Shown: one piece after another, positions 26,069-36,559 of the stretch
Layout: each line of letters starts with the position of its first letter
Numbering within the stretch: position 1 is the stretch's first letter
Assembly: GCF_001422405.1 (NCBI RefSeq)
Contig: NZ_LMMV01000008.1
Coordinates: 1 to 41,813, forward strand
Length of the DNA: 41,813 nucleotides
Source: Pseudorhodoferax sp. Leaf267
Lineage (GTDB): Bacteria > Pseudomonadota > Gammaproteobacteria > Burkholderiales > Burkholderiaceae_C
Reading direction: 5' to 3'
Program-made: the position numbers and the translations under genes
The notes under the pieces: model-generated
Databases searched by the model: none
Told to the model about the DNA's origin: nothing
What the model saw: the letters and a program-made list of their open reading frames with translations, nothing else

Positions 26069-27873
26069 GGCCGGGCCCATTCGTTGCGCAGGATGTTCGA
26101 CACATCGCTGCCCGGATAGGCGCTGAAGAAAAAGCCCATGGCCGGCTCGCTGTTGTAGCGCTGGATGTGCGCAACGAACTCGTCCGGGAACTTGTCCACC
26201 GGCATCGGCGGCGGGTTCTGGATGCACTCGAACAGCGCGTCGAAGATGTCGCCTGCCTTCAATGCGAAGTGCTGGATGTAGGCCGCGAACGGCCCGTCGT
26301 AGACCGTGTGCAGCACCAGCACCGTGTCGCTCTCGATCAGCTCGAACCACGCGAAATGCACATGCTGCGAAGTGCGCAGCGCCTCCTCGATGCGCGGCGC
26401 ACCGGCGCGCAGCACATCGCGCACCCGCGCCGCGCTGTCCTTGACGGGCGACTTCAGGCGCATGGCGACGTTCAGGCTCGCCTGGTACAGGCGCCGGTCG
26501 CGGTGGTGGGTCAAGGGATAGCTTTCGCAGGCAAAGCCCCAGCGCTTCTTCAGACCGATCACGGTGGCGTCCTCGGCGTCCAGGCGCTGGGCCAGTCCGG
26601 GCAGCGCCATCACCTGCTGCACGATCGCGGCCACCAGGGGCCAGGCCAGGGCCTTGCCAGCGCACCAATGCGGCCCGCCGATGGGCATGCCCCAAATGAG
26701 GGGATCGTCCGGGGCCGGTGCGTCGGCATGCGCCGTCCCACCACCCAACGCCAGCAGGACCTGGTATTGCAACTGGCCCTGGCCATCGACCTTGAGCCGC
26801 GGCAGCATCGGGATCGGCGGGTTCGCCGCCAGCGCAGGGCCGATCAAACCCTGCCAGCGGGACCGCTGCAACTGCGGCAAGAGGCTTTGGCCCGCAAGAA
26901 TGCGCGCCTGCTGCAGCAGGCGGGTGTCGTTGAAGAGCGCCTGGACCGCAATGCATGCGGCGGCCTGCACGTTGCCCACCGTGCCCACGGCGGCGCCGAC
27001 GGCGATGATGGCGCGCTGCTCGGCGTTCAGGTCGGGGCCGGCATGGCGTGCGAGCTGCCGCAACACGGGCTGCAGGTTCGCCGGAACGGCAGGGTCGTCG
27101 CAGCCTTTGAGCCCATCCTCGTCGTCGGTGGTGTAGGCCTCGATCAGCGCACTGGTGCGTCGCAGCAGCATGCCGAGCGCCTGCCTGGCCGCCGGGATGG
27201 CCAGCGGGTCGACCACGAGGTGGCGTCCCAGCACCTGGTGGACGAGGCCGCGGTACGCCGTGCCCAGGGCGCTCTCCAGCAGCGTGTAGTCGGTCGAGGC
27301 ATAGCCCATGAGCTTCTGGCAAAAGCGCAGCGCCGCCTGCTGGGCGAACTGCGCCAGGTCGAAGTCCGACGCGCGCAGCGACAGCACGGACGCATCCTTG
27401 CACGCCGCTTCGCTCAGTTGCGTGATGAGTTCCAGATGATGCGGAAAGCACGCAAAGTAAGCTGCCCGCTGTTCCGCGTGGATGCCCACGCCGCCCGGAT
27501 CCAGCGCCAGCATGAAGCTGCCGCCGCCGAGCTCCGCATAAACGCGGCTCGCGTACTCCCTGTCCTTGTCCACCAAGATGCGCTCGATCTCGTCGCGCCG
27601 GGTGATCAGGCGCACGTGGTGCCGATGGCCGAGTGTGGGCGGCGACCGAGGCTGCTCCAGCCCCTCGCATCCGCATTCACGCTCCAGCGTGTCGCTCGAC
27701 GGGAAGTCGAATTGGCCGCCGAGCCCTTCGATGACACGGTAGAGATGGGATCGGTGCTCGTCGTCGCCGAGCCACTCGCGCAGATGCCAGTTCAGCGCGT
27801 ACGGGTTGTTGGACCTCAACTCTTGCAGCAGCGATGCGCTGGGCGCAGTCGCGAACCGTTCCCTCTTGGCCAT
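26065..27873 (-). CDS. Cytochrome P450-like protein with extra C-terminal domain
   Basis: A 602-residue protein. Residues about 85-460 look like P450. The Cys-ligand loop is PIGGPHWCAGKALAW (Cys404), and an I-helix-like AVGAAVGTVGNVQAA lies at about 291-305. The K-helix ExxR pair is not visible: the stretch before NPPIPMLPR reads GPALAA. About 465-602 is an added domain (VHFAWFELIE, LHTVYDGPFAAYIQHF, MGFFFSAYPGSDVSNILR) whose pattern of aromatic strands and a YDG turn is unlike P450; I do not recognise it with certainty. The ATG at 27873 has AGGAGG eight bases upstream and was chosen over ATG 27879. It starts 25 bp after the cyclase/ATPase stop and overlaps the DyP start. Confidence 0.82.
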   Translation of the reverse strand: MAKRERFATAPSASLLQELRSNNPYALNWHLREWLGDDEHRSHLYRVIEGLGGQFDFPSSDTLERECGCEGLEQPRSPPTLGHRHHVRLITRRDEIERILVDKDREYASRVYAELGGGSFMLALDPGGVGIHAEQRAAYFACFPHHLELITQLSEAACKDASVLSLRASDFDLAQFAQQAALRFCQKLMGYASTDYTLLESALGTAYRGLVHQVLGRHLVVDPLAIPAARQALGMLLRRTSALIEAYTTDDEDGLKGCDDPAVPANLQPVLRQLARHAGPDLNAEQRAIIAVGAAVGTVGNVQAAACIAVQALFNDTRLLQQARILAGQSLLPQLQRSRWQGLIGPALAANPPIPMLPRLKVDGQGQLQYQVLLALGGGTAHADAPAPDDPLIWGMPIGGPHWCAGKALAWPLVAAIVQQVMALPGLAQRLDAEDATVIGLKKRWGFACESYPLTHHRDRRLYQASLNVAMRLKSPVKDSAARVRDVLRAGAPRIEEALRTSQHVHFAWFELIESDTVLVLHTVYDGPFAAYIQHFALKAGDIFDALFECIQNPPPMPVDKFPDEFVAHIQRYNSEPAMGFFFSAYPGSDVSNILRNEWARP

Positions 27874-27898
27874 GCGCATCCCCTCCTGACTGTTGTTG

Positions 27899-30800
27899 TC
27901 ACGCCCACTGCGCGCACACCGCCAGCGCATCGCGCAGATCGCGTGTGCCACGCCCCTCTGTCCATCGCGCCACCAGCGGCACCAGCAGCCGGCGGGCGCG
28001 TGCACTTCGTCCATCTGCTGCCCACAGGCGTGCCAGCGCGGTCGCGCTGCGCAGCGCAAAGCCCAGGCGGCGCTGCCGGATCGCCAGCGCATAGGCGCTC
28101 GCGAAACAGCCTTCGGCATGCGCCCGTTCACCGCGCCGCCAGGCCAGTTCGCCGCGCAGTCGCAGCAGTTCGGCCTCGAGCTGGCGCTCGCCGTAGCGTT
28201 GCACGGCCGCCAGCCCCTGGTCCACGCATGCCGTTGCGGCGTCGCTCTGGCCGGCCAGCATCAGCCCCTCGGCCTGCAGCACCATGTACAACGGTTGCGA
28301 CACCATGGAGCCCGTTGCCAGCCACATCTCGGCGCCCGCGCGCATGTCCCGCAGGCCCGCCGCGTGATGGCCCTGCTCGCACAGCAAACGGCCTTGCATG
28401 CAGCGCGCGATGGCGAGCCAGACCGGAAAGCCGGCGTCCTCGCAGACCTGGATGCAGGCGTCCGCGCGGTGCAACGCGGCCTCGGTCTCGCCGCGCAGCA
28501 GTTCGATGCTCACGGCGTAGGCCATGGCGACTGCCTGGCTGAACTTGTGTTCGAACTCGCTGGCGATGGCGTTGGCGTGCAGGATGCGCGCCAACGCCTT
28601 GTCGGGCTGGCCCAGCTCCCACAGCGCCCAGGAGGAATACGCCAGGCACATCACGCCCGGGTCCTGCACGCCGAAGCGCTGGTGCAAGGCTGGCGTGTAC
28701 AGGGCCAGGCCGGCGTCCATCTCGCGCATGGTGGCGCGCAGTGCGCCCTGGTGGAACAGCGTGCAGGCCAGGCCCCAATGCGCATGCAGGCGCTGCCCGA
28801 GGTCGCCCGAGCGCTGCGCAATGGCGGCCGCACGTCTGCCGTGTTCCAGCGCCAGGCCGAAGTCCGCGCGCATGAAGCGGTAGGCCTCCAGGCCCATCTC
28901 GACTTTGAAGCGCGCCGCGTCGTCGCCGATGCGGTCGCACAGGCGCTCTGCCTCCTGGTAGGCATGCAGGACGGTTTCGGCGCCGTAGCCCTCGGTCGCG
29001 ATGAGCCGCGCCGCCAGCGACAGCTGCAGGCGCAGCCCGGTGCGGTCGCGTGCGTCGCCCGGTTGGGTGTGCGACAGCACGGCCAGCGCCCGGCGCAGGT
29101 GGCTGATGGCCTCGAACTCGGCCGAACGGGCCGCCGCGTTGCGCGCTGCGCGTTCCCATTGCGCCAGCGCATCGTGGTGCTGGCCGGCCTCGGTCTGGTG
29201 CAGGGCCAGCAGCTCGGGTTGCATGGCAGCGCGGTCCGGCCAGCGTTCCTGCAGCAGCGACACGACCCGAGCATGCAGTGCATGGCGGTCGCGGGCCCAG
29301 AGCGAACCGTAGGCCGCATCGCGGATCAGCGCATGCTTGAAGGCGAACTGGCCCGCACCCACCGCCCGCACCAGGCCAGAGGCCTCCAGCACCGCGAGCC
29401 GCTGTGCCAATGTGACGGCGTCCAGCGCCCAGTGGCCCGACTCCAGCAAGGCAGTGAGCACCTCCAGCGAAAATTCGCGGCCCAGCACTGCCGCCACTTG
29501 GGCCAGGGCCTTGGCATCGCCCAGGCGGTCCAGCCTGGCCATCAGCAGGTCTTGCAACGACGCAGGCACCCGCTCGAGTGCCGCGCTCGCCGCTTCTGCG
29601 CGCTCGCCGCCTGACTCCAGGGCCATGCGCGTGGCCTCTTCGAGGAACAGGGGAACGCCGTCGCCCCGCTCGGCCAGCATACGCACGAAGCCCGCGGGCA
29701 GGGGGGTGTCCCGGCAGGTCAGGCGCACGAGCGAGCGGGCGGCATCGGGGGGCAGCCCTGCAAGTTCCAGTTCCTCGTCGACCGGGAACGCGCAGGGGGC
29801 TTGAGCGCTGCCGCCCCGCGTGTTGATGACGACCAGCAGCCCAGCGGCGGCAGGCTGCGCGACGAGACGCTCGACGAAAGCGCGCAGCGACGGGTCGGCC
29901 CAGTGCCAGTCTTCGACGATGAGGCAACTGGGCTGGTGCTGCATGAACTGGCCAAGCCAGTCCAGCAGGAGCTGCAGCAGGCGCTGTCGCAGCACGGCGG
30001 GTGTCGCATGGGATGGCTGCGCGCCAAGCCCCAGCATGGCCGCCAGCAAGGTGAACGGCTCGCCCTGGCGCGATGCCTGCGGCAGCGCCGCTGCCAGCTT
30101 GGCGAGCGCATCGGTGCGGGGTTCGTCCGCGCCGATGCCGAGCCAGCGCCTCAGCGCCTCCGCGAGCACCAGATAGGGGCTGGCACTGGCGTCTGCGCGG
30201 CACCGGCACTCCAGCACCCTGACGCCACGCATAAGCAGTGTGTTGCGAAACTCCCGCACCAGGCGCGACTTGCCCATGCCAGCCTCGGCGCGCACCACCA
30301 CGACACAGCAGACGCCCGCGCGTGTCTTGTTCCAGCAATGGTCCAGGCGATCGAGCTCCGTTTGCCTGCCCACCAGGGGCGTGAGCGCGGGCAGCGGCTC
30401 GGCTGGGTGCGCCCCCGTGTCGCTGCGCGCGGCCAGTACGACAAAGGCATCCTGCGGCTCTTCGATGCCCTTGAGCCGCAATGGAGCGTCAAGCGCGCGC
30501 AGCGCGAACCTGTGGGCCACCAGCCGGCGCGTGGCTTCCGAAGCCATCACCTTGCCCGGAACGGCCGCGTTCTGCAGGCGCGCCGCGAGATGGATCGACA
30601 GGCCGACCGGCTGGCCTGCCTTGACGGCGACCAACCCGGTCGCGATGCCGATCCGCACCGCGACCCCCAGCTCGCACACCGTGCGGACAAGCTCCAGCCC
30701 CGCTTCGACCGCATGCACGGGCGCATCTTCGACCGCCGACGGATGGCCGAAATAGCACATGACGCCGTCGTCGCCCTGTGGATCGTCGGGCAAGCCGCCA

Positions 30801-31732
30801 TGGCGACGCACCACATCGGCGCACCGCGCATGCAGGCGCGCCAGCATGTCCGCGTAGGCTTCGTCGCCGATGCGCGCCATCAGCGCGGTGGAGCCGACCA
30901 AGTCGAAGGACAGGCTGGTGACCTGGCGGCGCGAGGTCGGCGACTGCATGCGCACGAAGCGTGTGTCGGGGTCGCCATAGACCCGCGCGTCGAAGTGCGC
31001 AGGCGCTCCGCGGCGGTGCACGGAGCGCACGGACTCGCCGACGCTGGCGCCGTTCTCCAGCTGGCGCAGCACGGCCTGCAGCGGCTCACCCGACAGGTCG
31101 GCTGCATGCCGCAGCACGAGCAGGGCTGCTCCCGTGTCGAGCACGCGCGCCAGGAGGGCCGGCGGCTGGGGCGCACCGAGCACGAACAGATGCGCGTGCA
31201 GGGGTGGGTTCGCACGCGCCAGCACCTCGGTCAACTCGACGCCATCGAGCACGAGCACGTGTGCCGCGGCGATGGTGTCGCGGCTTGCGCTTTGTTCCAG
31301 CGCGTCCAGTGCGACGTGCCGCGCCCAAGGGCACACGCGCGAGGCGGCCCCGTGGACGACCACCACGGCCAGCGCGTCGGCACGTACGGACTGCAATGCT
31401 GCAACTGCATCGCTCGCGCTGACCAGGTGCCGGCCCAGGCAGAAGTGCCCGGCCAACGTGGTCGAGCCGATCTGCAACGACTCCCAGGCTGCTGCGTCGA
31501 GCGCGTCGTCAATCTGTACGTGCAGGACACGCGCCTCGCTGCCGGCCAGGCGCCTGGCCAGGTCGTCGCCCAGGAAGTCTCTGGCCGCCATTGCATGTTG
31601 GGCCTGGTCCAGCAGATAGGCGGGACGCTTCGCGCGCCAGTCGAGACGGCGGCCGTCGCCCAGCCTGAATTCGAGCAAGGGTCCTTCCAGGCTTGCGCTC
31701 AGCGTCCAATGCGGCCGGTCCAGGATGTCCAA
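27899..31732 (-). CDS. CHAT-like / class III nucleotide cyclase / STAND ATPase / TPR protein
   Basis: 1277 residues from a TTG with AAGGAG five bases upstream; an open extension also begins with TTG at 31786. N-terminal about 15-240 resembles a CHAT fold (VLHVQIDDALDAAAWESLQ; later GASVGESVRSVHRR), without an evident catalytic His-Cys pair. About 270-430 is a class III cyclase: LSFDLVGSTALM (metal Asp277), GDDGVMCYFG (D321/D322) and GLSIHLAARLQ, in which the transition-state Asn is His381 while Arg385 remains. The ATPase has P-loop AEAGMGKS (482-489; first Gly is Ala) and Walker B LIVEDWHWADP. About 800-1277 is TPR-like helical repeats. It heads the P450-DyP-patatin run and probably senses a ligand and signals to it. 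Confidence 0.88.
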   Translation of the reverse strand: MDILDRPHWTLSASLEGPLLEFRLGDGRRLDWRAKRPAYLLDQAQHAMAARDFLGDDLARRLAGSEARVLHVQIDDALDAAAWESLQIGSTTLAGHFCLGRHLVSASDAVAALQSVRADALAVVVVHGAASRVCPWARHVALDALEQSASRDTIAAAHVLVLDGVELTEVLARANPPLHAHLFVLGAPQPPALLARVLDTGAALLVLRHAADLSGEPLQAVLRQLENGASVGESVRSVHRRGAPAHFDARVYGDPDTRFVRMQSPTSRRQVTSLSFDLVGSTALMARIGDEAYADMLARLHARCADVVRRHGGLPDDPQGDDGVMCYFGHPSAVEDAPVHAVEAGLELVRTVCELGVAVRIGIATGLVAVKAGQPVGLSIHLAARLQNAAVPGKVMASEATRRLVAHRFALRALDAPLRLKGIEEPQDAFVVLAARSDTGAHPAEPLPALTPLVGRQTELDRLDHCWNKTRAGVCCVVVVRAEAGMGKSRLVREFRNTLLMRGVRVLECRCRADASASPYLVLAEALRRWLGIGADEPRTDALAKLAAALPQASRQGEPFTLLAAMLGLGAQPSHATPAVLRQRLLQLLLDWLGQFMQHQPSCLIVEDWHWADPSLRAFVERLVAQPAAAGLLVVINTRGGSAQAPCAFPVDEELELAGLPPDAARSLVRLTCRDTPLPAGFVRMLAERGDGVPLFLEEATRMALESGGERAEAASAALERVPASLQDLLMARLDRLGDAKALAQVAAVLGREFSLEVLTALLESGHWALDAVTLAQRLAVLEASGLVRAVGAGQFAFKHALIRDAAYGSLWARDRHALHARVVSLLQERWPDRAAMQPELLALHQTEAGQHHDALAQWERAARNAAARSAEFEAISHLRRALAVLSHTQPGDARDRTGLRLQLSLAARLIATEGYGAETVLHAYQEAERLCDRIGDDAARFKVEMGLEAYRFMRADFGLALEHGRRAAAIAQRSGDLGQRLHAHWGLACTLFHQGALRATMREMDAGLALYTPALHQRFGVQDPGVMCLAYSSWALWELGQPDKALARILHANAIASEFEHKFSQAVAMAYAVSIELLRGETEAALHRADACIQVCEDAGFPVWLAIARCMQGRLLCEQGHHAAGLRDMRAGAEMWLATGSMVSQPLYMVLQAEGLMLAGQSDAATACVDQGLAAVQRYGERQLEAELLRLRGELAWRRGERAHAEGCFASAYALAIRQRRLGFALRSATALARLWAADGRSARARRLLVPLVARWTEGRGTRDLRDALAVCAQWA

Positions 31733-31848
31733 AGATTCTCCTTGATGCCTTCGGGCAAGGCGCCCGTCTCTCCTGAGGCTGTACAAGACGCTACCCCAAA
31801 GGCCCCCGATCGCCTAGAGGCCATTGGTCATCCGGCGGCGGGCGCGCC

Positions 31849-32724
31849 TCAGGCAGGTGTGCCCAGCAGCACCACCCCCAGCGCCAGCAGCGCACAGCCC
31901 AGGGCGCGGCCCGGTCCCACGCGCTCCTTGAGCACCACCATGCCCAGCAGCGCGCCGACCATCATAGACATCTCGCGCGTGGGCGCCACCACACTGAGCG
32001 GCGCGCCGAGTTCCAGCGCCTCCAGCACCAGGATGTAGGAGAGCGGCGAGAGCGCGCCCACGGCCAGCGCCAGGCCCCAGTGGCCGCGCATCGCGGCCAC
32101 GGCGTTCGCGCGGTTGCGCAGCATCCACGGCAGCAGCACGCACAGCCGCACCATGTTCGAGCACCAGTCCAGGATCACGGCCTGGATGCCCAGCGTCTTC
32201 ACGCCGTAGGCATCGACCACGGTGTAGCCGGCGATCAGCGCGCCCGTGGCGCCGCCCCAGCGCACGCCCTGCAGCGCGCGCGCCTGGCGGAACATGGCAA
32301 GCCGGCCCTGCGTGGCGATCAAGCCGATGCCGAGCACGATGGCGGCCAGGCCCAGCAGCCCGCGGCCGGTCGGCGTCTCGCCCAGCAACACGAAGGCGCC
32401 GATCGAGGACAGCAGTGGCCCGGTGCCGCGCGCCACGGGGTAGACCACCGACAGGTCGGCCACGCGGTAGCCCTTCTGCAGGCACAGGCTGTAGGCCAGG
32501 TGCAGCAGGCCGCTGGCCACGATGCAGGCCACGACGGGCCCGCTCCAGGGCAGGGTGTTGCGCGCCAGCAGCCAGGCTACCCAGGGCAGGTAGACCATGC
32601 ACGAGACCACGTTGGTGGCGGCAACGAAGGCCGGCCCCGCATGCGCGGCGCGCTTGGCCAGCAGGTTCCAGGTGGCGTGGATCAGCGCGGCCAGGACGAC
32701 CATCGAGAAGGTGAGAAATGACAT
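31849..32724 (-). CDS. EamA/DMT-superfamily transporter
   Basis: A 291-residue inner-membrane protein with about ten hydrophobic helices in two EamA-type halves. The first half includes HATWNLLAKRAA, YPVARGTGPLLSSIGAFVLLGE (a diagnostic end-of-EamA motif) and GLIATQG. The second half includes LSYILVLEALELGAPLSVVAPTREMS and VLKERVGPGRALGCALLALG. The family exports metabolites such as amino acids or nucleobase-like compounds; the substrate here is not evident from sequence. The start at ATG 32724 has only GGGGCC upstream, so translation may need activation. A ykkC-class riboswitch lies about 50-155 bp upstream, implying control by a small ligand. A 116-bp gap without clear terminator separates it from the cyclase gene. 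Confidence 0.92.
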   Translation of the reverse strand: MSFLTFSMVVLAALIHATWNLLAKRAAHAGPAFVAATNVVSCMVYLPWVAWLLARNTLPWSGPVVACIVASGLLHLAYSLCLQKGYRVADLSVVYPVARGTGPLLSSIGAFVLLGETPTGRGLLGLAAIVLGIGLIATQGRLAMFRQARALQGVRWGGATGALIAGYTVVDAYGVKTLGIQAVILDWCSNMVRLCVLLPWMLRNRANAVAAMRGHWGLALAVGALSPLSYILVLEALELGAPLSVVAPTREMSMMVGALLGMVVLKERVGPGRALGCALLALGVVLLGTPA

Positions 32725-32750
32725 CGAAGGCCCCGAATCGAACAGCGTGC

Positions 32751-32776
32751 AGGAGGAAGACTCGACGTCTCCTCCT
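32751..32776 (-). promoter_or_regulatory. Hairpin after the ykkC-class aptamer (expression platform candidate)
   Basis: In the RNA sense AGGAGGAGAC / GUCUUCCUCCU pairs with one bulge and a five-base loop. The 5' arm directly follows the aptamer's AAAAGCCCAGAGG and could alternatively pair within it. No U-run follows, so control may be translational or Rho-dependent. Confidence 0.55.
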
Positions 32777-32880
32777 CTGGGCTTTTGTCCCTCGGGTGCT
32801 GCCGCGGCGCAGGCCGCGGTGTCCGCAACGCTTGGACCAGCGGCGGGGCCTGGTGTGCCCGCCCGGAACCCTAGTTGCCA
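32777..32880 (-). promoter_or_regulatory. ykkC-class riboswitch (guanidine-I or a subtype-2 relative)
   Basis: In the leftward RNA sense the order of conserved ykkC elements is clear. It runs ACUAGGGUUCCG; a GC stem GGCGGG...CCCGCC; GCUGGUCCAAGCG; a perfect P-stem CCGCGGC-CUGC-GCCGCGG; then GCACCCGAGGGACAAAAGCCC and AGAGGAGG. This matches the ykkC consensus (CUAGGGUUCCG, CUGGUCC, GGGACAAAAGCCC). AAGCG in place of GAGAG, and CACC before the AGGG in place of ACACGG, look closer to the nucleotide-sensing subtype 2 (ppGpp/PRPP types) than to classical guanidine-I. The ligand is therefore open. It controls the EamA transporter and perhaps the genes behind it. Confidence 0.85.
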
Positions 32881-33131
32881 CTCGGTCGAACGCGCATTCT
32901 AGTGAGGGCCTGCATGCGCGCCGCCGCGTGGTCTGAGGCCCGCTCTGTCCACCGGTTTGCGGACGGAATGGCGATGGCGTCGTTGGAACTGAGGATGCCC
33001 GCCGCGCAGGGCGACTCGAACATGGCAGCCATCGATGAGGTGCGCACAACCCGGGAACTCATCGAGAAAGGCCGAGGGCAGGGCGCCCAAGGCCGATGTG
33101 TCGTCGAACCCAACTTTGCGAGGACCGAACC

Positions 33132-33473
33132 ATGTACACCAAGCTCATTGCCCCCTGCCTGCTGGCCGCCGCCTGCGCCGCCACGCCCTGCCTTGCCGAC
33201 ACCAATGTGTTCGGCGAGGTGGGCTACATCCCGCCCGTGCCCAGTGGCAGCACCACCACGCGCGAGGCGGTGATCACCGCTTACCTGGAGTCGCTGAAGC
33301 CCCAGCAGCCGCCGCCGCCGAGCACGGTCAAGCGCGCTGACGTGGTGGCCGAACTCATGCGCGCGCTGCGCGAGGGCACCATGCCGCCCTATGGCGAAGG
33401 CAGCGACACCGGCACCATGCTGGCGCAGCGGCCGGCCCCGGCGCAGACGCAGCCGATGTTGGCCACGCGTTGA
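33132..33473 (+). CDS. Small exported hypothetical protein (DUF4148-like)
   Basis: 113 residues. The signal peptide MYTKLIAPCLLAAACAATPC with cleavage after LAD or ATPC is followed by a short mature part: TTTREAVITAYLESLK, a proline run, KRADVVAELMRALREGTMP, and a Gln/Pro/Thr-rich tail. The repeated xxTREAVxAxL and TRADVxAEL patterns resemble the DUF4148 periplasmic proteins common in Burkholderiales, whose function is unknown. The start at 33132 follows GAGG; an upstream extension to 33096 lacks protein character. It stands alone, divergent from the riboswitch-EamA unit. Confidence 0.7.
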   Translation: MYTKLIAPCLLAAACAATPCLADTNVFGEVGYIPPVPSGSTTTREAVITAYLESLKPQQPPPPSTVKRADVVAELMRALREGTMPPYGEGSDTGTMLAQRPAPAQTQPMLATR

Positions 33474-33474
33474 A

Positions 33475-33519
33475 GCGCACCGGTGCGCGCAGGGCGGCTC
33501 TGTGCCGCGCTGCGCCCTG
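33475..33519. terminator. Two GC hairpins between convergent genes
   Basis: A 14-bp perfect palindrome GCGCACCGGTGCGC (33475-33488) and a 7-bp stem CAGGGCG/CGCCCTG (33490-33519) fill the 54-bp gap between convergent stops. This is a plausible bidirectional terminator, but neither side has a T-run. Confidence 0.35.
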
Positions 33520-33527
33520 GCGGTGCC

Positions 33528-33860
33528 TCAGCGCATTGCCAGCGTGCGCAGCGCCGGCAGATAGGGCAGCTCCACCCAGGCCCGCCCTGGCGCCGCCACG
33601 CTGGTGGCCACGGCCAACGGGCAAAACTCCGGCGCCAGGTACACCGAGTGCAACGGCGAGCCCGGCCCCTGGCGCGCGCACAGCGAGGCCTCGGATTCCA
33701 CCAGCCGCATGCCGTAGCGCGCCGAGCGCGGCAGCAACAGCGTGGCGCGGCGCTCGGGCGCGTCCAGCACCAGCAGCGTGACGCGGCTGGCGCCCACCGC
33801 CACCGCACCGGCGCCCAGCGCGGCCACCAGCGCCACCACCGCCACGGTCTTCCTGCGCAT
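33528..33860 (-). CDS. Small hypothetical membrane-anchored or exported protein
   Basis: 110 residues (111 if the preceding GTG is used). It starts MRRKTVAVVALVAALGAG, a basic N-terminus with one hydrophobic segment that is either a signal peptide or an anchor. The rest is beta-like: SRVTLLVLDAPERRATLLLP, two cysteines (LCARQGPG, EFCPLAV) and WVELPYLPALRTLAMR. I do not recognise the family. It starts only 11 bp after the stop of the penicillin-acylase-type lipoprotein and is surely in its operon. Confidence 0.6.
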   Translation of the reverse strand: MRRKTVAVVALVAALGAGAVAVGASRVTLLVLDAPERRATLLLPRSARYGMRLVESEASLCARQGPGSPLHSVYLAPEFCPLAVATSVAAPGRAWVELPYLPALRTLAMR

Positions 33861-33871
33861 CACCAGGCGCC

Positions 33872-36343
<2,472 letters not shown>

Positions 36344-36484
36344 TGTGTGTCTCCTCCAGGGGCTGTGTTCGCACCAGGGCGGTGCGGCCGCGGGGCAGCG
36401 TATCGCCAAACACGTCAGATGTGCACAAATGACACAAATGGATGCAGGTTTTCAGTCTGAAATTTGAACCAGTGAAACAAGCGC

Positions 36485-36503
36485 GTGCGCCAAGTTGGCG
36501 CAC
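36485..36503. promoter_or_regulatory. 19-bp palindrome upstream of the uracil permease
   Basis: GTGCGCCA-AGT-TGGCGCAC has perfect 8-bp arms. It lies 56 bp before the permease start in the 216-bp divergent region shared with the acylase gene. It is a probable operator; a hairpin in the permease leader is the alternative. The cognate regulator is not in the window by evidence. Confidence 0.5.
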
Positions 36504-36559
36504 GGCACAATCTGCGCCGGCCGCGGCCAGCCCAATACCACCACAACACGAGGAGCACC

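Noticed and set aside
26069-27676. Upstream extension of the DyP peroxidase frame
   Set aside because: Overlaps the P450-like gene in another frame and has shadow composition; the DyP starts at 26068.
29801-32038. 745-codon rightward frame opposite the cyclase/STAND gene
   Set aside because: Same antisense effect; composition is Arg/Gln/His-rich without domains and the leftward frame has clear motifs.
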